DNA from: Gracilimonas sp.
GTDB taxonomy: Bacteria > Bacteroidota > Rhodothermia > Balneolales > Balneolaceae
Reading direction: 5' to 3'
Length of the DNA stretch: 64,000 nt
Assembly: GCA_022450045.1 (NCBI GenBank)
Contig: JAKURD010000008.1
Location: forward strand, 1-64,000
Positions within the stretch are counted from its first letter, which is position 1; each line of letters begins with the position of its first letter. The position numbers and the translations under genes are program-made. The notes beneath the pieces were generated by a model, which did no database searches, was not told the origin of the DNA, and saw only the letters and a list, made by a program, of their open reading frames with translations. Positions 36,881 to 45,327 of the stretch are shown here, in pieces.

Positions 36881-37671
36881 TGGGGCAAAATTTCGGAGAT
36901 TTCAAGCGTCAATTTTCAGGAACTGTTGAAGATCTTCAGAGCCTCTTTTTCCAAATATTACTACATGAATATAACAGATATGAGTTTTTACAGAACGATT
37001 GGAGAGACTTTACACTATCATATGGGCAAATATTTTTTAGGTTCGAATCTCTTTGGATAGATAAAGCGAAAGAGTTCGAAGGTTTATCTAAATCTGAGAT
37101 CAGGGAATTCATAGAACAAAATCCGGTAACAGATTATAAAGAGGCTTATGTCTCCGAATACAAAGGAATTTCTAAAAAATTGGATAGAATACACTACGAT
37201 TTGGATTTAGCATATCCCGATTTTCTGGACTTAAATAGTTTTTCTTTTGAACATGACATAAATATTCCAATCACAGAAATCTTTACAACACTAAAGGGAT
37301 CATTCCCTGTAATAGATCATGATCCAGGGGTCTGGGCATTTAATGCTCAGGATATTGAATCAAAAATTCCTGAACTCACTTCTGCTTTTGACGACTTAGT
37401 AAACAAATTTATTGACCTTGAATTAGCTCAGCATCTCTTAGCATATATCAAATATGGAGATGACGAACAATTTAGCTTACGTCAAAAAGTTGCCAGAGAA
37501 ACGGAAGCCTTCAATAAAGAATGGGCTTTTTCCCCAGATCTTTTAAGTTGGTCAAATGAGAGGAGCATTTTTTTACTTGGGCTCAAATACTGTAAAATTG
37601 ATGGCTCTAGTTTAGATCCGGAGACACTTCGAAGGACGATAAACCGAATGAAGAAAAATCACAATACATGA
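36880..37671 (+). CDS. Unknown protein coupled to the integrase (264-aa class)
   Basis: I do not recognise this protein (about 263 aa). It is soluble, rich in aromatic and acidic residues and predicted mostly helical; no membrane segment, Walker motif or zinc cluster is visible. Its ATG overlaps the integrase stop (TGATG) and its own TGA overlaps the next start (ATGA), so integrase and two unknown genes form a translationally coupled unit. The position suggests a role in integration, excision or maintenance, or an accessory cargo function; neither can be chosen from sequence. Confidence 0.7.
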   Translation: MGQNFGDFKRQFSGTVEDLQSLFFQILLHEYNRYEFLQNDWRDFTLSYGQIFFRFESLWIDKAKEFEGLSKSEIREFIEQNPVTDYKEAYVSEYKGISKKLDRIHYDLDLAYPDFLDLNSFSFEHDINIPITEIFTTLKGSFPVIDHDPGVWAFNAQDIESKIPELTSAFDDLVNKFIDLELAQHLLAYIKYGDDEQFSLRQKVARETEAFNKEWAFSPDLLSWSNERSIFLLGLKYCKIDGSSLDPETLRRTINRMKKNHNT

Positions 37672-38528
37672 TTGGTAGGGGAAAAATCCAGGAGTTCAAA
37701 AAGTATATTTCGGACTTTCGGTGGGAAAATTATCAGCGCGATTATAGAAAGAATAAGGAGCTTAAAAACTTATATTGGCATATAGTATTTTTAGACTATT
37801 TGGATTCCAAAAAAAACGGAACGGATGATAGCTTCCACCAAGATTTTAGCCGAAGGCTGCATAAGACTTTTAAGGGCATTTTTTTCAAACCTCACGAGGT
37901 CACTGCAAAGTTTGAGTCAAAGCTAGAAGGTTTCTCTAAACTGTACATTCGTGAAAACCAGAAACTTTGGAAATCTTGGTATGATGAATTACAGACAGAC
38001 TTCAGAATAAAGTACTGGTCTATTAATGAGATTATAAGTTCTTTTACAGAACATCGGAATAAGCAACAAAGTAAGAGCGATAATATAACCCTGAATCTCA
38101 TTAAGTTTGATACTCAACAAAAAATCATTGATCAGGTTGTATCGGACATACTTTCAGAGCATATAAGATTTACGAGATATCGCTATCAAAAGCGCTCAGA
38201 GGCATTGACTGATTTTCCCTTCACTATTCCGATGGGTATTGTTGATCAAATTCACAATCATGCGATTAAATACTTCACTTCTCGCTTCACGTTCGGGTTT
38301 TTAAAAAGCTTTGAATCCCGCCTCCCCTCTGATGGTCCTTTTACACTAACTAAAAGCGAATCAATAGAGAATGCTTTTAAAGCTCTATTGCAGCGTTACC
38401 CGGACTTTACAAGACTGGACAGAAATACCCTTGTTGAGATGTTTGAATTGTACTGTCAAAACTTAGAGGGGCAGAAATTTAATAAGGCCTCTGTTCGATC
38501 TTTTTTGCGACGAGAGGGATATAGCTAA
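37668..38528 (+). CDS. Unknown protein, last gene of the integrase unit
   Basis: 286 aa, not recognised. It is basic and helical, with aromatic-rich segments such as KNLYWHIVFLDYL and RFTFGFLKSFESRLP and a C-terminal NKASVRSFLRREGYS that looks like a small helical end. No catalytic motif is visible. It starts within the stop of the preceding gene (ATGA) and ends with TAA. It and its partner look like a conserved pair rather than shadows of other genes because both frames are long, coupled and on the integrase strand. Confidence 0.7.
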   Translation: MIGRGKIQEFKKYISDFRWENYQRDYRKNKELKNLYWHIVFLDYLDSKKNGTDDSFHQDFSRRLHKTFKGIFFKPHEVTAKFESKLEGFSKLYIRENQKLWKSWYDELQTDFRIKYWSINEIISSFTEHRNKQQSKSDNITLNLIKFDTQQKIIDQVVSDILSEHIRFTRYRYQKRSEALTDFPFTIPMGIVDQIHNHAIKYFTSRFTFGFLKSFESRLPSDGPFTLTKSESIENAFKALLQRYPDFTRLDRNTLVEMFELYCQNLEGQKFNKASVRSFLRREGYS

Positions 38529-38734
38529 AATTATCCTTTTACCCGTGTAGGGCTTCCCATATTTCCTCTTCTTCCCCAATTAATATTTCTACTGCAAAAG
38601 CACCCCTTCTAGATATCTGTTTTATATACATAAGACAAGAATTGCAAAAAGCGTCACAGAAATCCGAGATCCTTCACTCTGCTCTTAAGTTGGGGGCGTG
38701 GTAATCAAGCCACAGTAAATTGAAACCCGAACCA

Positions 38735-38953
38735 ATGAAAACAGAAAAAACTAAGAACAAGACACGATTCATCACCGCACAACAGGCCGAGAGAATCTAC
38801 GGAGTCAACAGCAAGACTCTGTTAAACCGTAGCGGACTACCCGCTTCAGATGTGCGATATATTCCATCACTAAAACTGAAAGGCGGGAGACGTAAATATT
38901 TCGAGCGGAAATTACTCGACCGGTTATTTATAATATCGGGGGTTGATCAATGA
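38735..38953 (+). CDS. Excisionase-type helix-turn-helix protein
   Basis: A 72-aa basic DNA-binding protein: RFITAQQAERIYGVNSKTLLNRS is a MerR/excisionase-like winged HTH and GGRRKYFERKLLDRLF the wing and last helix. A TTG at 38720 would add 5 residues; the ATG at 38735 is preferred. Its TGA overlaps the start of the RepA-like gene (ATGA). If UGA were decoded as Trp here as in the downstream genes, the protein would gain only WVKQS before a TAA. Likely an excisionase or a replication regulator. Confidence 0.75.
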   Translation: MKTEKTKNKTRFITAQQAERIYGVNSKTLLNRSGLPASDVRYIPSLKLKGGRRKYFERKLLDRLFIISGVDQ

Positions 38954-39897
38954 GTGAAACAATCATAATCACCAAAGCCTCTGATTTACTCGGTAAAAAG
39001 ATCCCCGAGTTGAAATACAACATTCAGCATTTGGTTGTACCCGGACTGACTCTTATAGCAGCAGCACCTAAAGTGGGCAAATCATATCTAATGTTGTATT
39101 TAGCCTATTATGTAGCTACCGGGCAGAATGTATTTGCCAAACTTAACACCCGAAAAAGCAAGGTGTTGTATTTGGCATTAGAAGATAACCCGCGGAGACT
39201 CAAAAAACGATTAGAAGAGATCACTCAATCAAGTCTGCTAGGGTCGGTAAATATCCCAGAAAACCTAGATTTAGTCACCTCTCTTGGCAAAAGTGAGGAC
39301 TACATAAGTACGATAAAAAAGTTAATAGCTAAACATAACTATGAAATGGTAATTGTGGACATACTTCAGCGCATTGCTAAACCTGAAGAAACGGGCAGCT
39401 ATAATAAGGATTACACGCTGGCAAAAAAGCTTAAAGAGCTAGCTGATGCTACAGGGACTTCTATTTTAGCAGTTCACCATACCAATAAGAAGTCCTCTAA
39501 AAATACACTAGATGCAATTTCCGGAACCCGAGGTCTTGTGGGAGCCTGTGATAATATTATGGTTCTTTCTCGAACAAGCGAAGATAGTGCATCAAGTAGA
39601 AGGGGAACCTTGAAAATGGAAATTCAAGGTAGAGATTTGGATAGTAATTGTTTCTACCTGGAATACGGAACCAGCGATGGATTCTATACACTATCAGAAA
39701 AAGAGCCCATTCGTGAGTCAAAGGCTGAAAAAATGAATCAGGCATGGAAGCTCCAAAAAGAAGGGTTCAAGCAACACGAAATCGCCAAATTGATGGGTGA
39801 TATCACACAAGGGTATGTGAGCAAGCTCCTAAAGGAAAAGAAGGAACAGCTCGCCCAAGAAAACGGCCAGGATGGCACCAATAACAATGAAAACTAA
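38950..39897 (+). CDS. RepA-like AAA/RecA-fold ATPase (replicative helicase type)
   Basis: 315 aa. The RecA-type core has Walker A APKVGKS (39-45), LYLALEDNPRRLKKRLEE, the Walker B strand MVIVDILQRI and the polar motif LAVHHTNKK. It resembles hexameric helicases of the RSF1010-RepA/AAA_25 group, common in plasmids, phages and integrative elements. The C-terminal FKQHEIAKLMGDITQGYVSKLL is a helix-turn-helix. It forms a block with the HTH gene upstream and the prim-pol/VapE gene downstream. It ends with TAA; its single Trp codon is TGG. Confidence 0.85.
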   Translation: MSETIIITKASDLLGKKIPELKYNIQHLVVPGLTLIAAAPKVGKSYLMLYLAYYVATGQNVFAKLNTRKSKVLYLALEDNPRRLKKRLEEITQSSLLGSVNIPENLDLVTSLGKSEDYISTIKKLIAKHNYEMVIVDILQRIAKPEETGSYNKDYTLAKKLKELADATGTSILAVHHTNKKSSKNTLDAISGTRGLVGACDNIMVLSRTSEDSASSRRGTLKMEIQGRDLDSNCFYLEYGTSDGFYTLSEKEPIRESKAEKMNQAWKLQKEGFKQHEIAKLMGDITQGYVSKLLKEKKEQLAQENGQDGTNNNEN

Positions 39898-39954
39898 AAT
39901 TATTCATTCCAACCCACCCCTTTTTGGTGGGCTGGAAAAAAGGAGTATATAGGA

Positions 39955-40530
39955 ATGAATATTTCTAAAAATAAGCAATCTCTGACCTTTGAAATATACG
40001 AATCCGATTTGAAAGTGCTTTATAACCATGCTTATCTAGCTTCTGAAGCTGGTAGTATAGATTCAGTAAATCCAAGTATAGATTCAGACTTATTTGAGCT
40101 TGAAAGCAAATACATAATTGCTCAATTACCCAACTTATATGATTATTTAGTCATACACAGGCGATATGACTCTGTGTTTGGAAATAGAAACAGTGAAAAT
40201 GACCCAAGAACATTTGTTTTCAACATAACTTTGACTAATGAAATAGCACATAAGTATTACTGGATTCAACACAGATACGGTAGACTTGGTGCTATGAATG
40301 CCTTAATTAACTTATTCGAACACAGGCAAAAAGTAATAGAAGAGCGTGCCAGAAATGAGATGTCAGGCAATGCTAATCACTTCCGTTATCCTTTCAAAGA
40401 TATTGACTGGCCGTTTTCAACCTGTACATGTGAGAAAAAAGGTATCTACAAAGGGTATCATATAGATGTAAACAAGTCAATAAGTGACTCAATATGTGAA
40501 TACCTAAAATTGAGAGAAGTATTAGACTAG
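39955..40530 (+). CDS. Unknown protein of the replication block
   Basis: 191 aa, not recognised. Mixed helical protein with a short cysteine pair near the end (STCTCEK). A clear Shine-Dalgarno (AAAGGAG) lies 12 bases before the ATG, unlike host genes. It ends with TAG, followed closely by a hairpin terminator. Both of its Trp codons are TGG. An imperfect hairpin (CCAACCCACC with GGTGGGCTGG) lies just upstream at about 39910-39937. Confidence 0.65.
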   Translation: MNISKNKQSLTFEIYESDLKVLYNHAYLASEAGSIDSVNPSIDSDLFELESKYIIAQLPNLYDYLVIHRRYDSVFGNRNSENDPRTFVFNITLTNEIAHKYYWIQHRYGRLGAMNALINLFEHRQKVIEERARNEMSGNANHFRYPFKDIDWPFSTCTCEKKGIYKGYHIDVNKSISDSICEYLKLREVLD

Positions 40531-40535
40531 TAAAT

Positions 40536-40561
40536 AGGGCTAACTGTAGAAGGGTAGCCCT
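40536..40561 (+). terminator. Terminator-like hairpin before the UGA-recoded genes
   Basis: AGGGCTA (40536-40542) and TAGCCCT (40555-40561) form a 7-bp stem followed by TATTATATATAT. It separates the preceding gene from the first UGA-containing gene. Confidence 0.6.
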
Positions 40562-40591
40562 TATTATATATATATATATATGAAAATTCGC

Positions 40592-40624
40592 TTGACAAAT
40601 ATGATTCAATAGTTCAGATTAGAT
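40592..40624 (+). promoter_or_regulatory. Possible sigma-70-like promoter for the recoded block
   Basis: TTGACA at 40592-40597 is a consensus -35 box of the proteobacterial/firmicute type, followed 17 bases later by CAGATT and then TTAGATAT as weak -10 candidates. An AT dinucleotide run lies just upstream. Bacteroidota promoters use other boxes, so this fits a foreign origin. The ATG of the recoded gene is about 45 bp downstream. Confidence 0.35.
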
Positions 40625-40664
40625 ATAGACGAATTAATTAAAAATCTAACAGAGAGAAACTATT

Positions 40665-42662
40665 ATGGAACACAATATTAAATACAATATTCCAACTGAA
40701 CTACACCTACTACAGCAGTGAGTGTGTCATACCGATAACAAGATTCCCCTCCAGCCCAATGGGAGGGCAGCAAAAACAAATGACCATGAAACCTGAAGCG
40801 GACTTGATGATTGTGTCCGGGCTGTCACCAACCCTGGTAACACTCAAAGCACTGGACTTGGTTTCGTATTTAGCGAAAATGATCCCTATATCGGCATAGA
40901 TTGTGATGGGTGTCTAAAAAATGGAGAGCTTAATCCATTCGTGCAGGAACTGGTAAATTTTTGCGATTCCTACACCGAAATTTCCCCTAGTGGCACCGGA
41001 ATACATATTATAATAAAGGGAGAGCTCCCTGAAGGTCTTCCCAACAAACGCTCAATGACCAAGCAAGGATTTAAGGCCCTGGAAATCTATGGTAAAGCCA
41101 GATACTTTACGATGACTGGAGATACCTTGGATGGTAGTAAGGAGATACGAGAGGTCGACTTGTCTACATTTCGATTCAACGGGAATACTTCAGAACCGCC
41201 GATGGACAATAAAACCGATACCCCGCTTGCAATCACTTCTGATAAAGTAGATCGTATCCTAAAAGAAATAACTAAGGGTGAGGATGGGCAAAAGTTTGCC
41301 GGCTATTATTATCAAAAAGATCTGTCTGCTTTCGATGGCGATCAGAGCAGAGCGGATTTGGATCACGTTCGGATCATTGCCAATCAGGTGGGGTTTGATC
41401 CGGCCTTAATTGATCAAATCGTGCGCAGTTCTGCCATGATGAGAGCTAAGTGGGATGAAAAGCATTCTACGGATGGCAAGACTTATGGCGAAATGACAAT
41501 TGAGAAAATTTTACAAGGTCGCAACATTCATAAAATCCATGAAATAGAAGACTATTTAGCCTACAACTACCAGTTCAGATATAATGAGGTTATTGGTAAA
41601 ACAGAAGTCCTATGAGGTGGAGATTGGATTATTATGGAGGATTATCAATTTAATTCTATCCTAAGGGACTTACACAACAGAGGGGCAAAAGTGTCTGCTC
41701 AAAAGCTTTTTGGCTTGCTTGAATCTGATTTTGTGGAGCGGTTTCACCCTTTTAGAGCTTATTTTCAAGGCCTCCCTTCTTGAGATGGAAAAGATTGAAT
41801 TAAAGAGCTTGCTGATCAGGTTAAAACTGAGAATACCCCCTACTGAGAGCTGTGCCTTCGTCGCTGGACAGTAGCCTTAGTCGGCTCCGCAATTGTGGAT
41901 AAGGTTGTCAATCAAACCGTGCTCATATTTAAGGGTGCTCAAGGGATCGGGAAAAGTCATTATCAAAGTAAACTAATTCCTGATCCACTCAAGAACTATT
42001 TCTATAGCGGAAGCTTAAATCCAGATTCCAAAGATTCGGTTATACAGCTTTCTGAATCTATTTGCTGCATGCTGGATGAATTGGATTCACTGAGCAAGTA
42101 TAAAGAATCTGCTCTAAAGGAGATGATAACGAAGGCGGACATACGGGTTAGACGCCCTTATGCCCGCTATGCGGTCAAGATGGTGCGACATGCAAGTCTT
42201 TGTGGTTCTGTAAATCATGAAGCGGTGTTGCACGATCCTTCTGGCTCCCGACGGTATCTAATTCATTCTGTAAAGGAGATCAACTACCAACATGATATAC
42301 CTATGGATAAGGTGTATGCTCAAGCGCTTCATTTATTTAAATCTGGGTTCAAATACTGGTTTGATGGGAAGGACATTGAAATGATTAACAAGGAGAATAA
42401 ACGCTATGAAAACCAAACGATTGAGGAAGAGCTCCTGCTTAAATATTTCAAAAAAATGCCAAAGACAGGTGGCGATGTAAGTAGAATGCGAGCAACAGAA
42501 ATTCTGGAAGTAGCGTATCAAAATAAACTGCCTTCCAATGCACATTCAGCTAAGATCAGAATGGGAATTGCCCTGAGCAAACATCAGTTTGAATACACGG
42601 AAAGTGGGGGGTCTAAATACTGGTACGTAAAGCAGAAACGATTCCCAATCGATCTAGAATAG
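40665..42662 (+). CDS. Prim-pol/VapE-type primase-helicase with six in-frame UGA (Trp) codons
   Basis: One 666-codon frame from ATG 40665 to TAG 42662. It has TGA at codons 19, 44, 317, 373, 378 and 394, no TAA/TAG and no frameshift. Reading TGA as Trp gives a canonical protein. The N-terminal prim-pol-like domain has LLQQ[W]VC, PLQPNGRAAKTNDHET[W]SG, GFVFSENDPYIGIDCDG and YTEISPSGTGIHIIIKG. The C-terminal VapE/SF3-like part has GLPS[W]DGKD[W]IKELA, TPY[W]ELCLRRW, Walker A GAQGIGKS and CCMLDELDSLSKYKES. Trp is the expected residue at several of these sites. Five TGG codons also occur. It probably primes and unwinds the element for replication. Under the standard code only pieces (40941-41615, 41895-42662) appear as genes. 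Confidence 0.85.
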
Positions 42663-42670
42663 ATACCACC

Positions 42671-42729
42671 AAGGGTGGGAGTTTAAAAAATAACACCCAC
42701 CTTCTTAAAGTACTGGGAACCAGTACTTT
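42671..42729 (+). promoter_or_regulatory. Two consecutive hairpins after the VapE-type gene
   Basis: AAGGGTGGG (42671-42679) pairs with CCCACCTT (42696-42703); then AAAGTACTGG and CCAGTACTTT (42707-42729) form a perfect 10-bp stem with a GAA loop. No long T-run follows, so they may protect mRNA or regulate the next gene rather than terminate. The rest of the gap to 42933 holds no recognised gene and no tRNA. Confidence 0.45.
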
Positions 42730-42933
42730 AATACTCTAAGTAGGATCTGTAGGGTCTACTTTAACAAAAAAAGAAAAAGAAAGAGGGGGTAAAAAAACCA
42801 ATGATGCCAAATCAGAGCTCACTCATCCTACAACTCAGCTTCCGCTGAACTTTTGTGGCGTTGACTCTATGTCAGCCTCAAGAGCATCCAACAAAAATGT
42901 AAACTATATATAGATAAATAAATGAGGTAATAG

Positions 42934-43260
42934 ATGAAAAATAAGCACAACTATCCTAGCAACAGAAAATCCAGGGATACCTCCTATGCGAGTTGTACCC
43001 AGCTGGTCCGAAAACACGGACTGCAAAGGATCAAAAAAATATGAACCGATTATGGCATGTATAAAACGGGACGAAAGCTAAATGCTTCCCCATATGTCAT
43101 TCGTCATATCGTTCATAAGAACAACTGAAAACGGCCAGCCTCTAAAGCTCCCGCGATACTAAAAGGAGTGCAAAAAGGTAAAATGCCTGCTTCACATTAT
43201 AAAAGCCTGAGTTTTACAGGCCTAACATTAAATTCAAAAAAGAGGAGTACAAATGTATAA
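42934..43260 (+). CDS. Small basic protein with two in-frame UGA (Trp) codons
   Basis: A 109-codon frame from ATG 42934 (preceded by GAGGTAATAG, a Shine-Dalgarno) to TAA 43260. TGA occurs at codons 37 and 65. With Trp it reads QLVRKHGLQRIKKI[W]TDYG, then SPYVIRHIVHKNN[W]KRPASKAP. The segment KNNWKRP after a short helical array resembles the end of a small DNA-binding helix-turn-helix domain. There is no TGG codon. The last 30 residues are less certain, because a GCCTG...CAGGC hairpin lies there. It is visible only if UGA is translated. Confidence 0.62.
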
Positions 43261-43516
43261 TTCACCAAAAAGCACGATGAACCGTAATGAAGAGAAGTTC
43301 TTTGACTGAGTTAAGGAAAACCCAGATCATAAGTGGCCACATGTATGAAACATTGCTGAAGCATTAAACGACTTTCCCAATGTCGATTCTTTAGCAGGTT
43401 TATTCAAAGAGATGCAAAAAGATAGTTGATTCGAGATAGATGATTACGTAGCAACAATAGAAACTTGAAATGACTACTGAATACATATTGCTGAAGACAC
43501 TAAGATAGAGTCATAA
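43253..43516 (+). CDS. Small acidic protein with five in-frame UGA (Trp) codons
   Basis: An 88-codon frame from ATG 43253 (Shine-Dalgarno AGAGGAG at 43241-43247) to TAA 43516. TGA is found at codons 19, 32, 59, 72 and 76, with one TGG. With Trp it reads EEKFFD[W]VKENPDHKWPHV[W]NIAEAL, then QKDS[W]FEIDDYVATIET[W]NDY[W]IHIAED. This is a compact acidic protein with well-spaced aromatic residues and nothing like random sequence. It overlaps the previous frame by 8 bp. The family is unknown. It has the highest TGA density of the block. Confidence 0.7.
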
Positions 43517-43544
43517 ACTTAAAAAAATCCATGTAGTACTCTCG

Positions 43545-43572
43545 GCCTCGGCAATCCTGTCGGGGCTTTTTA
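43545..43572 (+). terminator. Rho-independent terminator ending the recoded block
   Basis: GCCTCG (43545-43550) pairs with CGGGGC (43561-43566; one U-G pair), followed by TTTTTTA. It lies 28 bp after the last UGA-containing gene and faces convergent minus-strand genes. The 160 bp beyond it hold nothing I recognise. Confidence 0.7.
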
Positions 43573-43736
43573 ATGCGAGTTAAATCCATTTTCAAGCGAA
43601 TATGGGACCCAAGATATCCCCGCCCATCTACCCAGGCTTCCTGCTTTAGGAGTTAATTTTGCAATAGGGTTCTTAGCGTTTTTGCAGGGAAAATCGGATT
43701 CTGAAATATTTTTTGTAGAAAATTTTGGCCCCAGAT

Positions 43737-44708
43737 CTAAGATTTTACGCTGAAAGCCTTCTTTATTTTACCATCTGAGCTATAGCCTGATATCTTGTTA
43801 TGAAAGTAACTTTTCAATGCCTTGTCATTCATATTTTGCTCTTCTAACAGCTCATAAATGTCTTCCCAGTTTACTCGTTTGAGCAATCTGATATGGCTCT
43901 CCTTTGATTCAATAATTGAGGGTTTAAATGTGTTTTCAAGATTCTCTCTACTGGAATTTTTGACCAGATTTATGAGATAAAAATCTTTACCTCTTTGATT
44001 AGCCATCCAACTACCAAGAAGCCAAAAACGCATGAGCTCATATCGTTTTCTTTGCAGTGCAACTTTCTCCAGTGGTTCGCTGAATACTTTCCTGCTCCAA
44101 TGATTGCCCCCTTCTGAGTACTTGGGAAGACTTTCTTCGGGATTAGATGGAATAGTCTCATTCCCTGCATTAAACTTCGCTTCAATAAAGATGATAGACC
44201 GCTCGGTTTCGATGGCCATATCAGGCTCTGATCCTCTATTCTCTTGTTCTCCAAAAACATCTTGAGCTTGTTTCAGTAGATCCCATTGTTGAACCTGCTT
44301 TACGGAGTATGACCAATAGATTAGATCTTCTACGGTTTCCTTATTTCCAGTAAGGTGCCCTACCAGTTCCGTGATCAAATTATTCTTATCCAGATACCGA
44401 AAAACATTCCATGTTACAGCGTCTTCACTATTATCATTTTCCATGCGGCTTTCGCGTTTATACCCTTCTATTTTGTTCAGCAATTCTACATCTGCGTTAT
44501 CTGACCAAAGCAGATTGTCTTCTTTCCTTGGGTAAATGAAGGTTGTAGATCTGATTTCAATATTATGATCCGGACATGTGATTTCTTCCTTAGTAAGGGT
44601 ATTGCCTCGTCTTTTCCTTGGCACTGATTTCCGACACCCCCGAACCGGACATTCAATGGTATCTTTACTGATTTCAATGTTTTCTTTAAGTGTGTCTAAT
44701 CTGTACAT
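43737..44708 (-). CDS. PD-(D/E)XK nuclease-like protein with N-terminal zinc-finger-like segment
   Basis: 323 aa. The nuclease motif is EPDMAIETERSIIFIEAKF: Asp163 and Glu176-x-Lys178 with the expected beta hairpin between them. The N-terminus has paired cysteines (CPVRGCRK...CPDH) that could bind zinc. TGG codons encode its many Trp residues and it ends with TAG. Start ATG 44708 lies one base after the stop of the upstream gene (44710), so the two form a pair. Possible roles are DNA restriction or recombination; the exact function is unknown. Confidence 0.72.
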   Translation of the reverse strand: MYRLDTLKENIEISKDTIECPVRGCRKSVPRKRRGNTLTKEEITCPDHNIEIRSTTFIYPRKEDNLLWSDNADVELLNKIEGYKRESRMENDNSEDAVTWNVFRYLDKNNLITELVGHLTGNKETVEDLIYWSYSVKQVQQWDLLKQAQDVFGEQENRGSEPDMAIETERSIIFIEAKFNAGNETIPSNPEESLPKYSEGGNHWSRKVFSEPLEKVALQRKRYELMRFWLLGSWMANQRGKDFYLINLVKNSSRENLENTFKPSIIESKESHIRLLKRVNWEDIYELLEEQNMNDKALKSYFHNKISGYSSDGKIKKAFSVKS

Positions 44709-44709
44709 A

Positions 44710-45327
44710 TTATTGGTGTATTAGTTGTTGAAGTTGTTCCCCGAAGTAGTAAGACGGAGTATTGTATTGGAGTCCTAATGAGTGTTGTTCCAGTAGCTCA
44801 TATAGCGTGCCCTCTGTGCCGACGTTTGTTTCAGTAAGAAGCTTCCATGCTCCATTATTGTCTTCATGAAGTTGATTAATAAATGTGTTGGGTTCAACTG
44901 TTGGCAAGTAGTAAGATACCAGCCCCATGATTTGCCAAGACCACAACAGCCATCCAAAGGTTTGACTCGTCAATTCCGCCAATATGGGATCATCCTTGGC
45001 CATAAGATTACGAAGCTGATCAAATATGCCCTCTTTGCGAGTGATTATTGTGATCAGGGCGCTATACTGGGTAAGCGTAAGACTATCCAGACCTTCTAAA
45101 GTATTCAATAGGTGCTGCTTGCGAACTATTTGATGGAATACCCCATCGTTATTCGAGATAGATAGCAGTTTTACCTGTGGTTCTTTTTCACCATACAGGC
45201 AGTAGGTTCCAATTTCGAATTGCTTTGCAAACTGAATAGTTTCTTTAAATCTCTTTAATCCCGGATGATCACCGATGTCTTCTGAAGGATGTAAGTACTC
45301 TGCTTTTAACTGTATTTTGTTATTCAT
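44710..45327 (-). CDS. Unknown protein paired with the PD-(D/E)XK nuclease
   Basis: 205 aa, not recognised. Helical and soluble (LKRFKETIQFAKQFEIGTYCLYG; TSQTFGWLLWSWQIMGLVSYYLPT). No catalytic motif is visible. It is immediately upstream of the nuclease gene on the same strand with a 1-bp gap, so they are likely translated together and may act as a two-protein unit. Confidence 0.65.
   Translation of the reverse strand: MNNKIQLKAEYLHPSEDIGDHPGLKRFKETIQFAKQFEIGTYCLYGEKEPQVKLLSISNNDGVFHQIVRKQHLLNTLEGLDSLTLTQYSALITIITRKEGIFDQLRNLMAKDDPILAELTSQTFGWLLWSWQIMGLVSYYLPTVEPNTFINQLHEDNNGAWKLLTETNVGTEGTLYELLEQHSLGLQYNTPSYYFGEQLQQLIHQ

Noticed and set aside
40941..42662. Two separate genes (40941-41615 and 41895-42662) under the standard code
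   Set aside because: Both lie in one frame with 40665 and are joined by TGA codons at Trp positions; they are parts of a single gene.
42801..42902. Possible 33-codon gene with one TGA
   Set aside because: It has a ribosome-like GGGGGT upstream, but the peptide is short with no compelling composition; not enough support.
40665..43516. Selenocysteine as the meaning of the in-frame UGA codons
   Set aside because: Contexts match Trp positions of the families and 13 UGAs in three genes would be extraordinary for selenocysteine.
38529..43740. A UGA-reading tRNA in the recoded block
   Set aside because: I checked the gaps at 38529-38734, 40531-40664, 42663-42933 and 43517-43736 and saw no cloverleaf with TCA anticodon.
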